From the NCBI GenBank assembly GCA_014904845.1, contig MU119221.1, positions 1 through 64,000 on the forward strand: a stretch of 64,000 bases of DNA, written 5' to 3'. The notes under the pieces are model-generated. The model saw only the letters and a list, made by a program, of their open reading frames with translations, made no database searches and had not been told where the DNA came from. Source of the DNA: Acephala macrosclerotiorum. Lineage: Eukaryota; Ascomycota; Leotiomycetes; Helotiales; Mollisiaceae. Numbering within the stretch: position 1 is the stretch's first letter; each line of letters opens with the position of its first letter. Shown here piece after piece: positions 1 through 11,470 of this stretch. A program made the translations under genes and the position numbers.

Positions 1-1741
1 TTTTAGAACAAACTTTCTATAGGGGATTTACTCTATATAGTAGAGAGAATGTCTATATTCAATACTAACTATAGTTGTATTATAAACTTATTGAGTTATA
101 AGGCCATAAAAAGGGCTGTTTTTGGTGTGTTTTCGTCTAATTTTTAGGGGTGCGCACGGAATTCTGACAACCCCTGTTGGGTGATCGTCGCTGGAATCCG
201 GGTACGGCGAAACAGCATAACCGGAACGCAGGTGGTCCGCGTCTCAGCGTCTCACGATCCGATGTTCCTCATCTGGGGTGTAGCTCTTGGAGCTCGGCAT
301 TTCCGCGGTTTATGGGCAGTCCAACGACACCGAGAGCCAGATTTTGGTGTCATGGCACGGCGGTGTCGTTACTTCTTTGTCATGTACATCAAAATCTCGT
401 TCCAATGCCGCTTCTTGCCTCAGCCCGCCTACGAATATGTACAGGTTGGTTTGACATCATGCCCTTGATAACTAAGTAACGCTCAGCGTCTATTGCCCTT
501 GGCTAGCGGGGAAAGCCATAGTATATGCTCAACTTGACAGTTGTCATTCGACGCATAACTGCAGATGTGGAGGGATTTAACTTTATTTCACCTCATGGTA
601 CCGTTCCCGTGTGGTAAGTGCTTCCTTATCCGCTCTCTTATCGATCTTGTCATTTATCACCAACCAACACAAGTCTCGTGTTCTTATTCACGCCATAAAC
701 TCTGTTCATCTGGCTGGTGGAAGGTTTATCTCTCGGAATGAAGGTGATGGATGCTCGAGGTCCGAGCTGTGACGTGACGCGGAGCAACTATATGATCTTC
801 GAACCACCTTTTTTGCCACAGCATCCGGAGCTTGGCCTCGTCGCCACGTGTGAATTTTGTTTCAGCGATGATCAATCTGTTTTTATCTACAGTAGAACAC
901 GATAATTGGCCAGGAGTAATTTTGGGTGCACAAAGGAGGAGTGATAGAAAGCTTGTGCGAGCCACAATTCAAAGCTTGGGAGCACAGCCACTGTGGCGAA
1001 ATACATACGGATTCAATTGGTGCAAGAAGGGTCTTCGTGGTCCTTGCCAGCTGGTTTTGGCTGCAGGTTCGACGACAACGCAGATTGATTTGGTGACCCC
1101 GCAAAGTGCTGTCGTAAGTTCAGGAAGATCTAGCTAGCCTCTCGAGGATGTATCGATCGCCGTTGTGAAGAATGCCATAAAGGTCTCTTGGATGTCCATG
1201 CTCGCTCGCAACGAACCTTTTGTGAAATGTGTACCTGAAACCACACCCAGACTTCACCATCAGCCTCGAGCCTCCGGACCGCACTCGCTCGCAACGCAGG
1301 AAGCATTGTTCGTTGGTTACTTTTTACCCTTTTCATTCAATCATCGCATTGTTGCGTGCTGCATGTTCGTGTTTGTGGGTGGGACGAGAACGCGTTTGAA
1401 TGGACCAGAGCAGAACTTCCCTTGAGACTTTATTCACCGTCATCCGCCGTCCTGGTTCAGTCGAGAGCACTCACATCCTGTCCTGCTGGCACACGGATAC
1501 TAAACACAGCAACAGCAGCAGCATCGAAGGCCATAACGGCGTGTAGAGCGAATCAACGGCGGCAGCGCTGAGGCCGTTGTAGCAAATCAATCTGGTGTCT
1601 CACAGTTCTCTCCCCCGCCCTCATCATTAATCACGAACCTCGCCCCCTTGAAACGCGAGCCCCCCTCCAAAAAATCAGAAATTCAGGGGAAAGCCGAGCT
1701 CAATCCACTGGATAAGCGCGTCCCGTCGCGGGCGTTGGGAC
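1..1741. other. gene-free left flank
   Basis: The first 150 bases or so are AT-rich and may be the edge of another decayed repeat that extends out of the window. From about 160 to 1741 base composition is ordinary. Only short overlapping frames occur, on both strands, with no recognisable protein, no consistent splice pattern and no RNA gene signature. I see no supportable gene here. Confidence 0.6.
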
Positions 1742-1743
1742 TA

Positions 1744-1885
1744 TCCCCTCGTCCGCTGAGACATTGCCAGCGCTAGCAAGGGGGTCTCGCTTAGATAGCA
1801 CAGCATAAAATTATGTACTTTTGCATATAAATTTATTAGTAAGATACATTATTAGAATAGAATCGCGTCTAGCAATCTCCCTCTT
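1744..1885 (+). repeat. left terminal inverted repeat
   Basis: This arm starts TCCCCTCGTCCGCTGAGACA and matches the reverse complement of 3614-3755 over about 140 bp. Identity fades past position 1875. The outer 35 bp are GC-balanced and almost identical between arms; the inner part is AT-rich. Confidence 0.85.
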
Positions 1886-2079
1886 TACAGAGTAGTACAT
1901 TACAAAACATACACTCTCCAATTAAGCGTTTTGATATACCGTTTGCTTCTTTTTTTAAGACTTTTTTACACTTTAATTGATAAAAATACTACGCGCAAAT
2001 GCTTCGTTTAAAGTGCTTTTTTCAGTAGTGTAAATACTAGAGATCAAAATCGAATACTTTTTTATTTTTTAGTTCTACT

Positions 2080-3484
2080 TATAAACTTTGTAGTTTTGCT
2101 TTCTTAGAATACTTTAAAAGCTTACAATAAAACTTTATTCGAAATTGCAAATGTGTAAAAAGACGTTTACTTACTGTATTTAATTGATATAATCTATAAG
2201 CATTTATACAAATTACATCAATTAATTAATAAAACAAAGACTACTAAGTTTTAAAAGTAGATTTGTGAGTCTCGTACGCTTTTTTGAATTAATTTGTAAA
2301 ATCTACACTTTTTATATATTGATTATAATTATCAATAAAATAAGAAATTTGTAAGTTTTTAATATAATTATTTTCAAATACTTTTCTAACAATTCGTTCA
2401 TTTGTTGACGTCTTTGTAAAACGTTTTTTAGTTTTCTCTCGAAAGTTTTTTACTTTATTTATTGTATGGATATTACTTAAAGTAAAGACAATATTATTAT
2501 CCTGCCAAGCTAAACAAAGAACGTTTTGTATTATTGTCGCGAGAAAAGTATTCTATTCAAGCTTTATAGAGAATCGGTTTTTAAGTTCTATTAAACTCTT
2601 AAGAAACTCTTTGTATGGTTTTGTAGTACTAATTGCATCGAAGTTGTAAGTTCGTAGCTCTGAAAATAAGAGTATAGATGTGAAATAATTATCGAGATAT
2701 ATTGTAAGGTAATAGCGTAGAAAAGAAAGCGCAAAGTTTTGTACGAGACAATCGGTATTAGTGAGATTTGAGTGAAAAATTATATTTTGTAGTCTTTTTT
2801 CTCGAGAGTTTTAAAATTAATTAAATATGTATTTGTGATTTGCAATTTCGTATATTTTATACTTTTGTTTAATCGATTTTTTTGACATTTTATATGTGTG
2901 TAAAGATTTAAATTAATTAGTAGAATAGTAAAGTAAGAGAAAAAAAAAAAATATATTTATCAAAGTATCGTACTATAAACTTGTCAATACTTACTTTAGA
3001 AGAAAAAGAATAATACTATTGAAAAGAAGTTTGAATAGAAGAAGTTAGAAGTTCAATTTTATATTACTATATTTTATTAGAAGATAAGTAATACTTTTTT
3101 TTTTGATTATTCTCAAAATAAGAAATATAGTAATATCGCTTGATTTACTCAAAGCGATAACGCGATATATGGCTTAAAATCGAATGTAAAAAGCTTTTAT
3201 TAAAGTTCGTATTTCAATATATTTTAATTTGAGACTTTTCGTGAATTCTTATATATATAATAACGTCGAGAAATACGTATAATTTTTTTACAAACAAATC
3301 CGTTTATTTTCGTGCTTTTTTTTTTGATATATGTAGTTTTTGTATACTCGCGTATCGATTGGTATTCGTAGTAATTGTTTGAAAGAGATCGCGAGTAAAA
3401 AACAAGTTGAAATAATTGAATGGGTGTAGTTTTAGAGGAAAAGAAAGAGGTAAAAGTACTTTTACTGTTTGTTTGGACTCGCAC
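2080..3484 (-). pseudogene. piggyBac-type transposase relic
   Basis: Fragments of a transposase coding sequence lie in several frames of the minus strand inside the TIR element. The N-terminal fragment (about 3340-3484) carries the typical DLF...TNRYA start of the piggyBac domain. The C-terminal fragment (about 2100-2510) carries the TSTN...IP.FIDNYN...VD and Y..LIDVICINAYRL segments. Tryptophan positions expected between them read as TAG or TAA. No continuous frame longer than about 90 codons survives. What I see are the motifs and the stops; the family assignment rests on known piggyBac domain patterns. Confidence 0.7.
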
Positions 3485-3613
3485 TAAAAAAGCTCGTAAG
3501 AAATACTTGTAATTAATCCAAGTTTAAAAAGTATATTTTCAAGAGATTGAGTTTTTTGTCTTTTAGATTGCGTGGGTAGATCGGAAGTAGTTTCCATTCT
3601 TTGAACGCGTAAT

Positions 3614-3755
3614 TAAAAAAAGATTGCTGAACGCGATTTTATTCTAATAATGTATCTTACTAATAAATTTATATGCAAAAGTACATAATTTTATACTGTA
3701 CTATTTAAGCGAGACTTTCTTACTAGCGCTGGCAATGTCTCAGCGGACGAGGGGA
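3614..3755 (-). repeat. right terminal inverted repeat
   Basis: Inverted partner of 1744-1885. It differs from the left arm mainly by transitions: the left GGGGG stretch after AGCGCTAGCAA reads as GAAAG in this copy, as expected from G-to-A mutation. Confidence 0.85.
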
Positions 3756-3757
3756 TA

Positions 3758-4629
3758 CTGTCCTGTCCTGTACTAGGCCCGGCGACCGTGTTCGAACTGG
3801 ACATTCAGGCACAACAATAACCACCAGCAGCGCTCCGCCTTCGTACCAAGAAATCTTCGATTTACGTTCAAGCAAACCTCCAGAACTCGAACCCGAACAC
3901 CCCAAGGAACAACAAACTATTCACGCCCACGAGCACGACCACGACTACGACACCAAAAACCCTGCCCATCGCTGCGCCCACTTCCATTTCACGCCCGGAT
4001 CCTCTTCGTCGACTCCTCTACTCTGCACTCCACTGCGCTGCACTGCACTGCACGCTCGTCTCCTTTGCCTTACAGGCCGAAACCCCCAATCCAGAGCGCC
4101 TCTCCTCCCAAAACCCCCCAGGGTTGATTTTCAGCCGAAGACGAATCGGACAGACCACCTCCTGAACCCGACCACTCGACACCCGTCCTCTTGCCCTCCT
4201 GGTCTTTCCTCCCGTTCACTTTACACACACCACCGCCGCGCACTACTCTATTCTCCTCCATCCGATCCTAACGTGTCTCGACGCCTCACACTCTCTTGCC
4301 TTTCCTGCCTTCGCCGTCCCCTTCACGCTCCTTCGACGACTCTTCGACTTCCTTTCCTTTGCTGGGCCGGCTGTCAGCATCGTGAGGTGGCCACCATCAC
4401 ATCACGATTCCATTCTGCTACGATACTAATTTTATTCTTTACGGCCCCGGAACCTCGCGCTGAATCAGGACGGAACCCAGCCACGACTACGTTTCACCAT
4501 ATTGCTTCTGATACTCGCCTTTATCGATCGATTGACTTGATATTCACATAATTCTTCGAGCAACGAACGGTCTCATCGCCGCTCATCTCTATGACTTACG
4601 GGTCTCTTCACAGTCCATCACTCCGCAAA
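3758..4629 (+). other. SHO1 upstream region and leader
   Basis: C-rich and CT-rich sequence between the transposon and SHO1. The last 350 bases are pyrimidine-rich with repeated CTCTTC/CTTC runs, typical of fungal 5' leaders. No coding capacity is convincing. The transposon end lies about 870 bp upstream of the SHO1 start, so it may border the promoter. Confidence 0.5.
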
Positions 4630-5701
4630 ATGAACGGCGGAATGGATAGCAAAGGTCGGAGGACGGGTGGTATGCGCACAATGAGTATGGATAATATACT
4701 GGGGGATCCTTTTGCGCTGGCGACTGTCTCGATTGCGATGGTAAGTTGCGACCTTCCTGCAGTGCCTCGACGTCGAGGCTGAGGCTTTAAATAGTCCGCT
4801 GACTAATTTTTGACCAGCTCGCATGGTTCATTGCTTTCGTGGGGTCAATTATTGCAACAGCTCAGCATCTCGCCATCCCGTTCCCAAATTATTCGTGGTT
4901 CGCCATTGCCTACATGTTGTGCTGCATTATTGGTGTATTCGTGGTGATTGCGTCCGACACAACCCAAACATATCACGTAGCGATAGTCGGATACCTCGCA
5001 TGTGGCCTCGTGTTGACCAGCTCATCTGTCAATTCTTTGATTTATTCCTCGAATGGTGCGAAGGAGGCAACCGCTGCTGGTCACATTTTGCTTTCTATGG
5101 TGAACGTATGTATACTATGTCTGAAGTGAAGTTCGAGGCTGACGGGAAATAGATTGTGTGGATATTTTACTTCGGATCAACTCCCTCAGCAGTACCTCGT
5201 GCTTACCTCGATTCCTTCGCACTGCACAAGGACCACAGGGCTTCGCAAGGAGGCAGGGGCATGACGAACAGTTACACCAATGGCCGTCCGGATACATCTA
5301 TTTCTTCGAACGTACCGCCGCAGATGTACACCTCTGCACAATTGGGAGGGTTTGAGACTTCATCACCAGTTGCTGGATTTCCTGGAGGCGCCACTGGTGC
5401 AGACCGAAACTCGTCCCAACCGAGATTTGGAAATGGAGCACCAGCAGCATCTAGTAATCTGGCTACGAGTGGCCCTATGAGCAGCGAACCAACAGCTGGA
5501 GAAGTGGTAGCACCAACCGAGTATCCCTACCGAGCGAAGGCTATCTACTCATACGAGGCCAACCCCGACGATGCCAACGAAATCTCCTTCACGAAGCATG
5601 AAATATTAGAGGTTTCCGACGTCAGTGGAAGATGGTGGCAGGCCAAGAAAGAAAACGGAGACACGGGTATCGCACCATCGAATTACTTGATTCTCTTATA
5701 A
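4630..5701 (+). CDS. SHO1: SHO1 osmosensor, plasma-membrane SH3 protein
   Basis: Exons 4630-4740, 4818-5105 and 5153-5701 give 315 aa. Four membrane segments occupy about residues 35-145 ([20 protein letters not shown] precedes the first). A low-complexity linker follows, then a C-terminal SH3 domain of about residues 256-315 with ALYDY-like AIYSYEA, GRWWQAK and IAPSNYL. Sho1 anchors the Ste11-Pbs2-Hog1 branch of the osmostress MAPK pathway by binding a proline motif of Pbs2. Introns have GTAAGT/GTATGT donors. The start is chosen at MNGGMDSKG. An in-frame ATG at 4591 would add 13 residues, and ATGs at 4642, 4672 and 4681 are also possible. Confidence 0.93.
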
Positions 5702-6974
5702 AGCGGATTCGAGTCGACTGCCTTCTAAGGATGGGAATTCTGGAATGAAATGGAACAGGCGGTACACGGAGTGGTTGGAGTTATGTAATAGGTCAAATGT
5801 GATATGATCCGGTTTCCTTTGTTTTCACCTCTTCCCCTTCAACAATTCTCCCGACAGCTGATCGAAAGATGTTGCAACATCAGAATCATGCTAGTCATTT
5901 TTATGAAAATCCATCATCAATCGGGCTCTCTTGGCTAGAAGGTCTAGACAGCGGTTGGTTGATATCGAAGATACCTTTAGCAACTGCTTAGCTTTCCTTC
6001 ACTGGATAGCTGTTACCTTTTGCTTCGCATACCCAAGACCTTTGGCTTGGGGTTGCAATGTGTATGGAGTGACCACACAGGCAGGCAGGCGAGCAATACT
6101 TTTTACAAGAACCTTTGGGCATAATTCCGGCGTTTATATTTGTGTCGATGAAGGTTGTGTATGGTACATCTGGACGGTCGTTGTATACCAAAGAAAGGCT
6201 CCTAGCAATTCGAGACAATTATGACTATAAAGGTTTTCGTATTTTCCAAGTGAGATCTGCTTCATCGATGCGTCTGGGTTTTGATGTTGCTTTTGTCTGA
6301 AGTTTGACCTTCGAAATACTTTCATCGAGGGTTCTCACTTGTCAGCATCGCTTTGATTTGAAGTTCCGTGTGTCTTCAAAGCTTGGATGCATAAACAGCA
6401 AACTGCCAAGAGCCTCCGACCCTTCAGTGTCCCTTCATTTGGGTGTCACTTTTGTCTGAAATTCGCATCCGAGATTCTTTCAAAATCCAGGGTTCTCACC
6501 TGTCAACATTGCTTTGTCTGATGCTGACCCATATTCGAAGCTTGAATGTGGGGAGCATCAAATTGCTATGGATATTCAAGACGGCTTGGAGCGAACAGGT
6601 TGTCATTTCACATGTAGCAGATTGATGAAGACAATTCATATCAGTTTCCCAACTATCACATGGGATAGGAAAATTGGTATAATAGAACGCCAGTAAACAC
6701 GAAAACCCAGATACAGCCATTAATCTGGATGAACTATGTAAGACACCAATCCCTAAGATTGGTAAAACACTGCATTCATAAAAGGAAAGTCTTCTTCGCT
6801 GCTGCCTCAAATATGCAAGATGCACTGCACTATTCTTTTCGGAAAGCCTGGATCTTGGTGATGACTAGGAAGGGTATGTATCGTGTCCATTGAAGGAAGT
6901 GGTTGAGAAACCTTTTGCTGAAAAATCCATGCTGCATGCAATTGTCATCATCGATGTCAGGTCTTGGTCTTCCC
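5702..6974. other. convergent intergenic region, SHO1 / ceramide synthase
   Basis: Space between two convergent 3' ends. It holds the 3' UTRs and a diverged direct duplication (units near 6291-6355 and 6450-6516). No gene is supported. Confidence 0.55.
6291..6516 (+). repeat. diverged direct duplication
   Basis: Two units, 6291-6355 and 6450-6516, share TTTTGTCTGA at the start, GGGTTCTCAC in the middle and CATTGCTTTG or CATCGCTTTG at the end, offset by 159 bp. Flanking similarity (AAGCTTGGATG versus AAGCTTGAATG downstream) suggests each unit was originally about 130 bp. Confidence 0.6.
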
Positions 6975-8591
6975 TCAAACGCCTTTATCGCATCCAATCC
7001 TGCCTAACAACTCCTTTCGATCGCTGTGGCCGGGTAAACTGACACCCGTGGTGCTGCTCACACTCTTCTTATACCGGCTGGCATTCGAAGTCCGGCCTTT
7101 GAGGTTGATGGCCTCAACTCCTACTTCCTCTTCGTATGGAGGAAGTTCTGCTTCATCAAGTTGCTCATAATTCGTGTCATCAATTGTCTCTTCTTCATGG
7201 TCGCCTTCATCATCACTTCGGATGTCATCCGCTGCACCTCCTCGAAGTACACGTACTGCAACTCCTATGATCATGTAGAACCACATTAAAGTGATTCCCT
7301 GCAAGAAGAGCAGGGCGCCAAGGAATCCCCACTTGATCTTGTTGTTCCAGCACACCACCCCCTCTGGGTCCCGGAAAGGTTGTAGCAGGTGGCCGAACCG
7401 ATCTGGCTCAGGGAACGGGCCTTCGATCGCACCATTCTTGCCACGGTAGCAACCGTATTCGATATTGGCTGGAATATGGGCGTAGACAGACCAACAAATC
7501 GTCAGGTACATTACGTGGCGGGCTGCGAACCATGTCACCATGAAGAGGCCGAAGAGGACATCACAAATGGTCCCGTACCCAAGGTATTTCAGACATTTTG
7601 CGAGCTGGAAGAATTGTTAGAAGAGAGAAATGACAATAGCTGGCTAGGGACTCACAGGAAGAAGGAGGTCAACCACATCCATCATGACAAGGATCAAATT
7701 TGCGACTTTTGTCTGATGATAGCCGTAACTTGTAAAGATTAATATGGTCGTCACAATGTGATGTGTGAACATTTGCCAATGATCTTTCCTCCTTTCCTCG
7801 ATGTTTATGACCATGATTTGCTGGAGCCAGAAGGCATACTGCGCAAGAATATACCATTTTCGAATGCCTGGTATCTCTCGGTTCGGCCAATTCGTCCATA
7901 GATTATTGAAGTCGAACAAGTAGTCTGAGTTCACCAGAATGTACTGCACTGTGTCAGAAATAGACCTTGAATTGGTTATAATGCACTTACAATTCCCAAA
8001 CTCCAGAAAACGGAGACGTAGATCAGAAGCCAAGCTTGTTCAGCAAATCTGGTCTGGTTCTTCGCAGTTGCAATTCCACCTTTCTTTGCCATGGGCATCA
8101 GCAGATAATCCATCACCGCGGCACGGAGGCCAGTGAATACGACGATCCAGTAGAGAACCATCCAAGCATCGTTCCAGCCGGCACAGTACTCGCCGGACTC
8201 AGGATTGTAATATGAAAGCTCGAAGAACTTCCGTGTGTGTCGGCGGGCTCGTGGAAAGCACAAGTGCGTCAAGAAAAGAAGCATGAGAAGATTGATAGAG
8301 AGACCTTCGTAGAGTTGTTAGTATCTATGCATAATTTGGACATTCAGACCGAATCATACCAATCTGGTGCTCAACGATCCATCCGCAGACAATCTCTAGA
8401 GGGCCTTCATCTTTCTTTTTGGCCTTCCTCTTGACGGGGACTGTGCGCATAGGATATCTGGCAGAAGGTGCCCCAGCTGGCTTCTGTTCTAGAATAGTGG
8501 CATTCTTGCCATTTTGATAGGACTGTTCGGGTGCAGCTTCAACCTCTATGTCTAGCTTTTCGATTGGGCCGGTGGTAGAGGAGTCGCTCAT
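6975..8591 (-). CDS. LAG1: Lag1-type ceramide synthase
   Basis: Exons (minus) 8360-8591, 7991-8304, 7656-7943 and 6975-7604 encode 487 aa. Ceramide synthase joins a fatty acyl-CoA to a sphingoid base in the ER. The TLC (TRAM-LAG1-CLN8) domain covers roughly residues 130-390. It has the Lag1p motif: NIEERRKDHWQMFTHH with the catalytic-type His pair at about residues 243-244, followed by a run of hydrophobic helices. The N-terminus (1-80) is soluble with a basic KRKAKKK stretch; the C-terminus is acidic (EEEVG and DDEGDHEEE stretches). Splices use GTATGA, GTAAGT and GTGAGT donors. The third exon requires the acceptor TGCAG at 7944-7948 to keep frame. It is one of the usual two fungal homologues (Lag1/Lac1-like); which one cannot be told here. 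Confidence 0.92.
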
Positions 8592-9765
8592 CGCGGGCGG
8601 GCTTGAAGAAGAGAAAGAAGGAAGTAGCAGATAGCGAATGAAAGACTCCCAATTGGGAGGGGCAACAGTTTTCTAATGGTCGTGTGCAGACGCAATCTGG
8701 TCGTAAAATCTAGGGTATAATGGTCGAAGAGTAGAATGGGTTACTAGTAAGTGAGGTGTTGAAATGTCGAAGCTCTTTTGCGAGAAAGGAGGACGTGGGC
8801 GGTGAGGATGGATTCACCAGGATTTGCCGAGAGGGAAGTTTTATCTTTTCGTAGTCGCTGTTTCGATTGAGCTCTTCTGCATGGCCTGATCGACGAACGA
8901 TACAAGGATCAATATTATCATATGTCACAGTCACAGGTTGCATACAGATAATATGGTCAAATGATTACCGACACTTGAAGCCTTGAAAGACATTGATATT
9001 GTGTTTGCGAAGATTCACCCACGCCTCAATGAGGCACCGCACTGGCACTCTGGCCCCTGAAAATGTGCCTGTCCTGAAGCTTAAAAAACCGCACCTATCC
9101 CCCATGAGTGCTAGCTGTAACCTGGCTGGCTGGACTAGCACATTGGAGGGGCTGGAGACCCCTCACAGGCTCACCATTAACCTCCGCTTCTCCTGCACAC
9201 TGCAGTCAGTTTGCTGCAGATTCTCGGTTGTGTTAGGGGGGAGTGTTGGGGGCGAACGAAAACGCGACCCGTAGTGACTCGTAGCAGAAGAACTTGTCTA
9301 TGCGCCGTTTTCCCTGTATCGCATCCCAAATCCGACCTAGCCGTGAATTATCTGCTTGCGATGGCTTGATATTTGAGTCCTATGTTGCAGCATCTTCCAC
9401 AGCTCTGTACTCGGAAGAACCGGAAGCGCTGGGTCTTTCAAAATTGGCACCGTGACTGATTCTAGAAGCACCGAAGCCAGCCCGTTTGTAGTCAGGCATC
9501 ATCAGTAAGTGAACAGCCCGTTTGTCGGACTTTTTGCCTAGTATAACACTTTCAAATTGGATCCCAAAGTTCTGCAATGTTATTCTCCTTTCAATTCAAA
9601 GAACACTATTAACACAGCCTGTTCTTGAAAGCCAAGAGTATGGATTTACCCCAACCTACCAGCTCAACGCCGAAAAATGTTCATAAAGAAAGTCCAGACC
9701 CGTAAAGCCTTGTCGAGAAAACGAATGTCCAATTACCACCTACCTAAGCGCTGCTCCCTAGCTCC
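8592..9765. other. intergenic, ceramide synthase promoter and BXI1 3' flank
   Basis: Upstream of the ceramide synthase and downstream of the Bax-inhibitor gene, both on the minus strand. A 65-codon open stretch at 9380-9577 has no recognisable features and lies in the probable 3' UTR. Nothing else stands out. Confidence 0.5.
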
Positions 9766-10714
9766 TTAGTTGTTTTGTTGGCTGTTGAGGATTCGGAGAA
9801 TGGCGAGGAAGAGGTTGATGACATCGAGGTAGAGGCTGATGGCTGCCGCAATTTCCTCCTCAACATGATAGTGTCTCATGATGAGCTGTGTGTCTACCAA
9901 GATGTAGCCTGAGAAGATCAGAGCAGCAAGCAGACCGTAAATCAACTCGGTGGTGGAGCTGTATGGGAAGAACATCGCAACGAAGCCAAACATTATGAGT
10001 GCCCACAATCCACCAAACAGATATGGCATCCATGATGTGAAATCGTATTTCGTTTGGCATGCGAAGAGAGTGAGTCCGATGAAGATGCCTGCTGTGAGAA
10101 TAACAGCCTGGAGCACAATCTTAGAATCGTAGAACGAGGTGATGACCGAGATGGAGTATGCCTCGAGCGCAGTGAAGCCTGTCAAGAACTACGCCAGTGT
10201 CAGTCTGTGAATATCCCAGCCACTAAGAAATATTCTTACCAGCAGATTCATCGGATACGATTTGCGCTTCCAGAAGGTCAAGAGCATGAATCCGATGGCG
10301 CCGAAGAGCGAAACCCACATCGCCCATGCGTGGGTCTGGATCCAGATCTTGTAGGAGACATTCCAGAAAGAAATTGCACTGAGAATTGCAGTCGCGATGA
10401 GTTGGACAGAGAGGATAGCATAGACCTTCCTCACAAATGCCATTCGAATGTCGATGGTCGCCTCCGCCACTGAGCCACCAAACTGAGAGCTTGTTAGAAC
10501 AAGAAACGCACGCTGATATCCCCACAGAAAGTATCCTCACCTTGAAGTCATCTGGAATATTGTCTTCGCTGCTTCTTGGGCCACCCCCAAGAAGGGCAGC
10601 ATCGTCTCTAGACGAGGATGGCTCAACGTACGACGGTGGTGCCTGAGAATAATGAGCAGGATCATCGAAAGAGTCCCGCTGGGGAGCAGCGCTATATTTC
10701 GTGTTTCCGGCCAT
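9766..10714 (-). CDS. BXI1: Bax inhibitor-1 family membrane protein (TMBIM/Bxi1)
   Basis: Exons (minus) 10541-10714, 10240-10482 and 9766-10188 give 279 aa. A soluble, proline- and serine-rich N-terminus (about 1-65, including PPSYVEPS) is followed by seven hydrophobic helices. The family signature is at the end: the loop with HYHVEEE, then LYLDVINLFLAILRIL and a short polar tail NSQQNN. BI-1/LFG proteins are ER or vacuolar calcium-leak and stress proteins; yeast Bxi1/Ybh3 has been linked to the unfolded-protein response and cell death. Donors are GTGAGG and GTAAGA, acceptors CAG and TAG. Confidence 0.92.
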
Positions 10715-11470
10715 CTTGGTAATTATTTTCGAAGTTCGAGAAGATGCGGTACGATGTGGTTCGATGGGAGTTAAAAGACGATCAACTTGTTTAGCTGACG
10801 GGTGGAGGTGTTGGTGATGATGTACTCCGGAAGCTAGATTTTAGCGCGCGGGGCGCCATCGTTCTTTGTTGATTTCAGCCGCAAACCATTCGTGACAAAC
10901 GTGAGCATGGGATGATTCAAAGTTCGTGGTCTTTACTTTCCGAGTTTGAACACAAAATGTCTCTTCTACTGCAGGACTTTCTAATCTAGTTCTCTTACTA
11001 TTGATTTTGCTTTGAATTTCGTATTTGTGTCTCAGATGCCTACATTTAGTTGCACAACTCGCAAGAACATGAAGTGGCCTTCCCAAAGCTACGTTCACAA
11101 ATCTTAGGATACCATTACACTATCTACATTTTAACAGTCACAAGCGAGTAACAGTACAGCAAGGTGAAACACATTTTCATTGGCTATAACCACAAAGAAA
11201 AGAACCGTCGAGAATCCGCAGTTTTCCGACCCTCTATCATGAGGTGGTTGAAAGGGAAGTCAGCTGCGTATTAGAATTTGATAAGAAAACGTGATTAGCT
11301 TTTCAGAGCCAGAAAAGTTCTTGCAAATGCCGTCAACGACCCGCAAAAGGAAGCCCCGGCTCCAATATCCCTATCGACAACGATATATGGCAGTCGGCAA
11401 GCCCACTCATCCCCAAGCACCAACACACGAAGCGATAACCGGCAGAGCAAATCCCCACTCTCATAACCCC
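10715..11470. other. intergenic, BXI1 promoter and septin 3' flank
   Basis: Both neighbours are on the minus strand. The sequence holds the BXI1 upstream region and the septin 3' UTR. No coding or structured element was recognised. Confidence 0.5.

Larger units (their letters stand above)
1742..3757 (-). mobile_element. RIP-decayed piggyBac-like DNA transposon with long TIRs
   Basis: Two arms of about 140 bp, roughly 1744-1885 and 3614-3755, are near-perfect inverted copies of each other. The few mismatches are mainly C/T or G/A transitions. Both ends are flanked by TA (1742-1743 and 3756-3757). The interior is extremely AT-rich. On the minus strand it still reads as pieces of a piggyBac-family (DDE_Tnp_1_7) transposase. 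An N-terminal piece near 3340-3410 contains DLFQTITTNTNRYA. A C-terminal piece near 2100-2510 contains TSTNERIVRKVF, then IPYFIDNYNQY, then ICINAYRLYQL. The family's usual MGGVD motif reads IKSVD, which G-to-A change at ATG, GGN and GGN codons would produce. Many stops and frame breaks make it non-autonomous. piggyBac elements normally target TTAA, which is not seen here. Confidence 0.8.

Noticed and set aside
1742..3757. Classification of the TIR element as Tc1/mariner (Fot1) because of TA flanks
   Set aside because: The internal fragments match piggyBac-type motifs much better than a Fot1-type transposase; the TA flanks are reported as an anomaly instead.
9380..9577. 65-codon frame on the minus strand
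   Set aside because: It lies in the likely 3' UTR of the Bax-inhibitor gene, with no domain.
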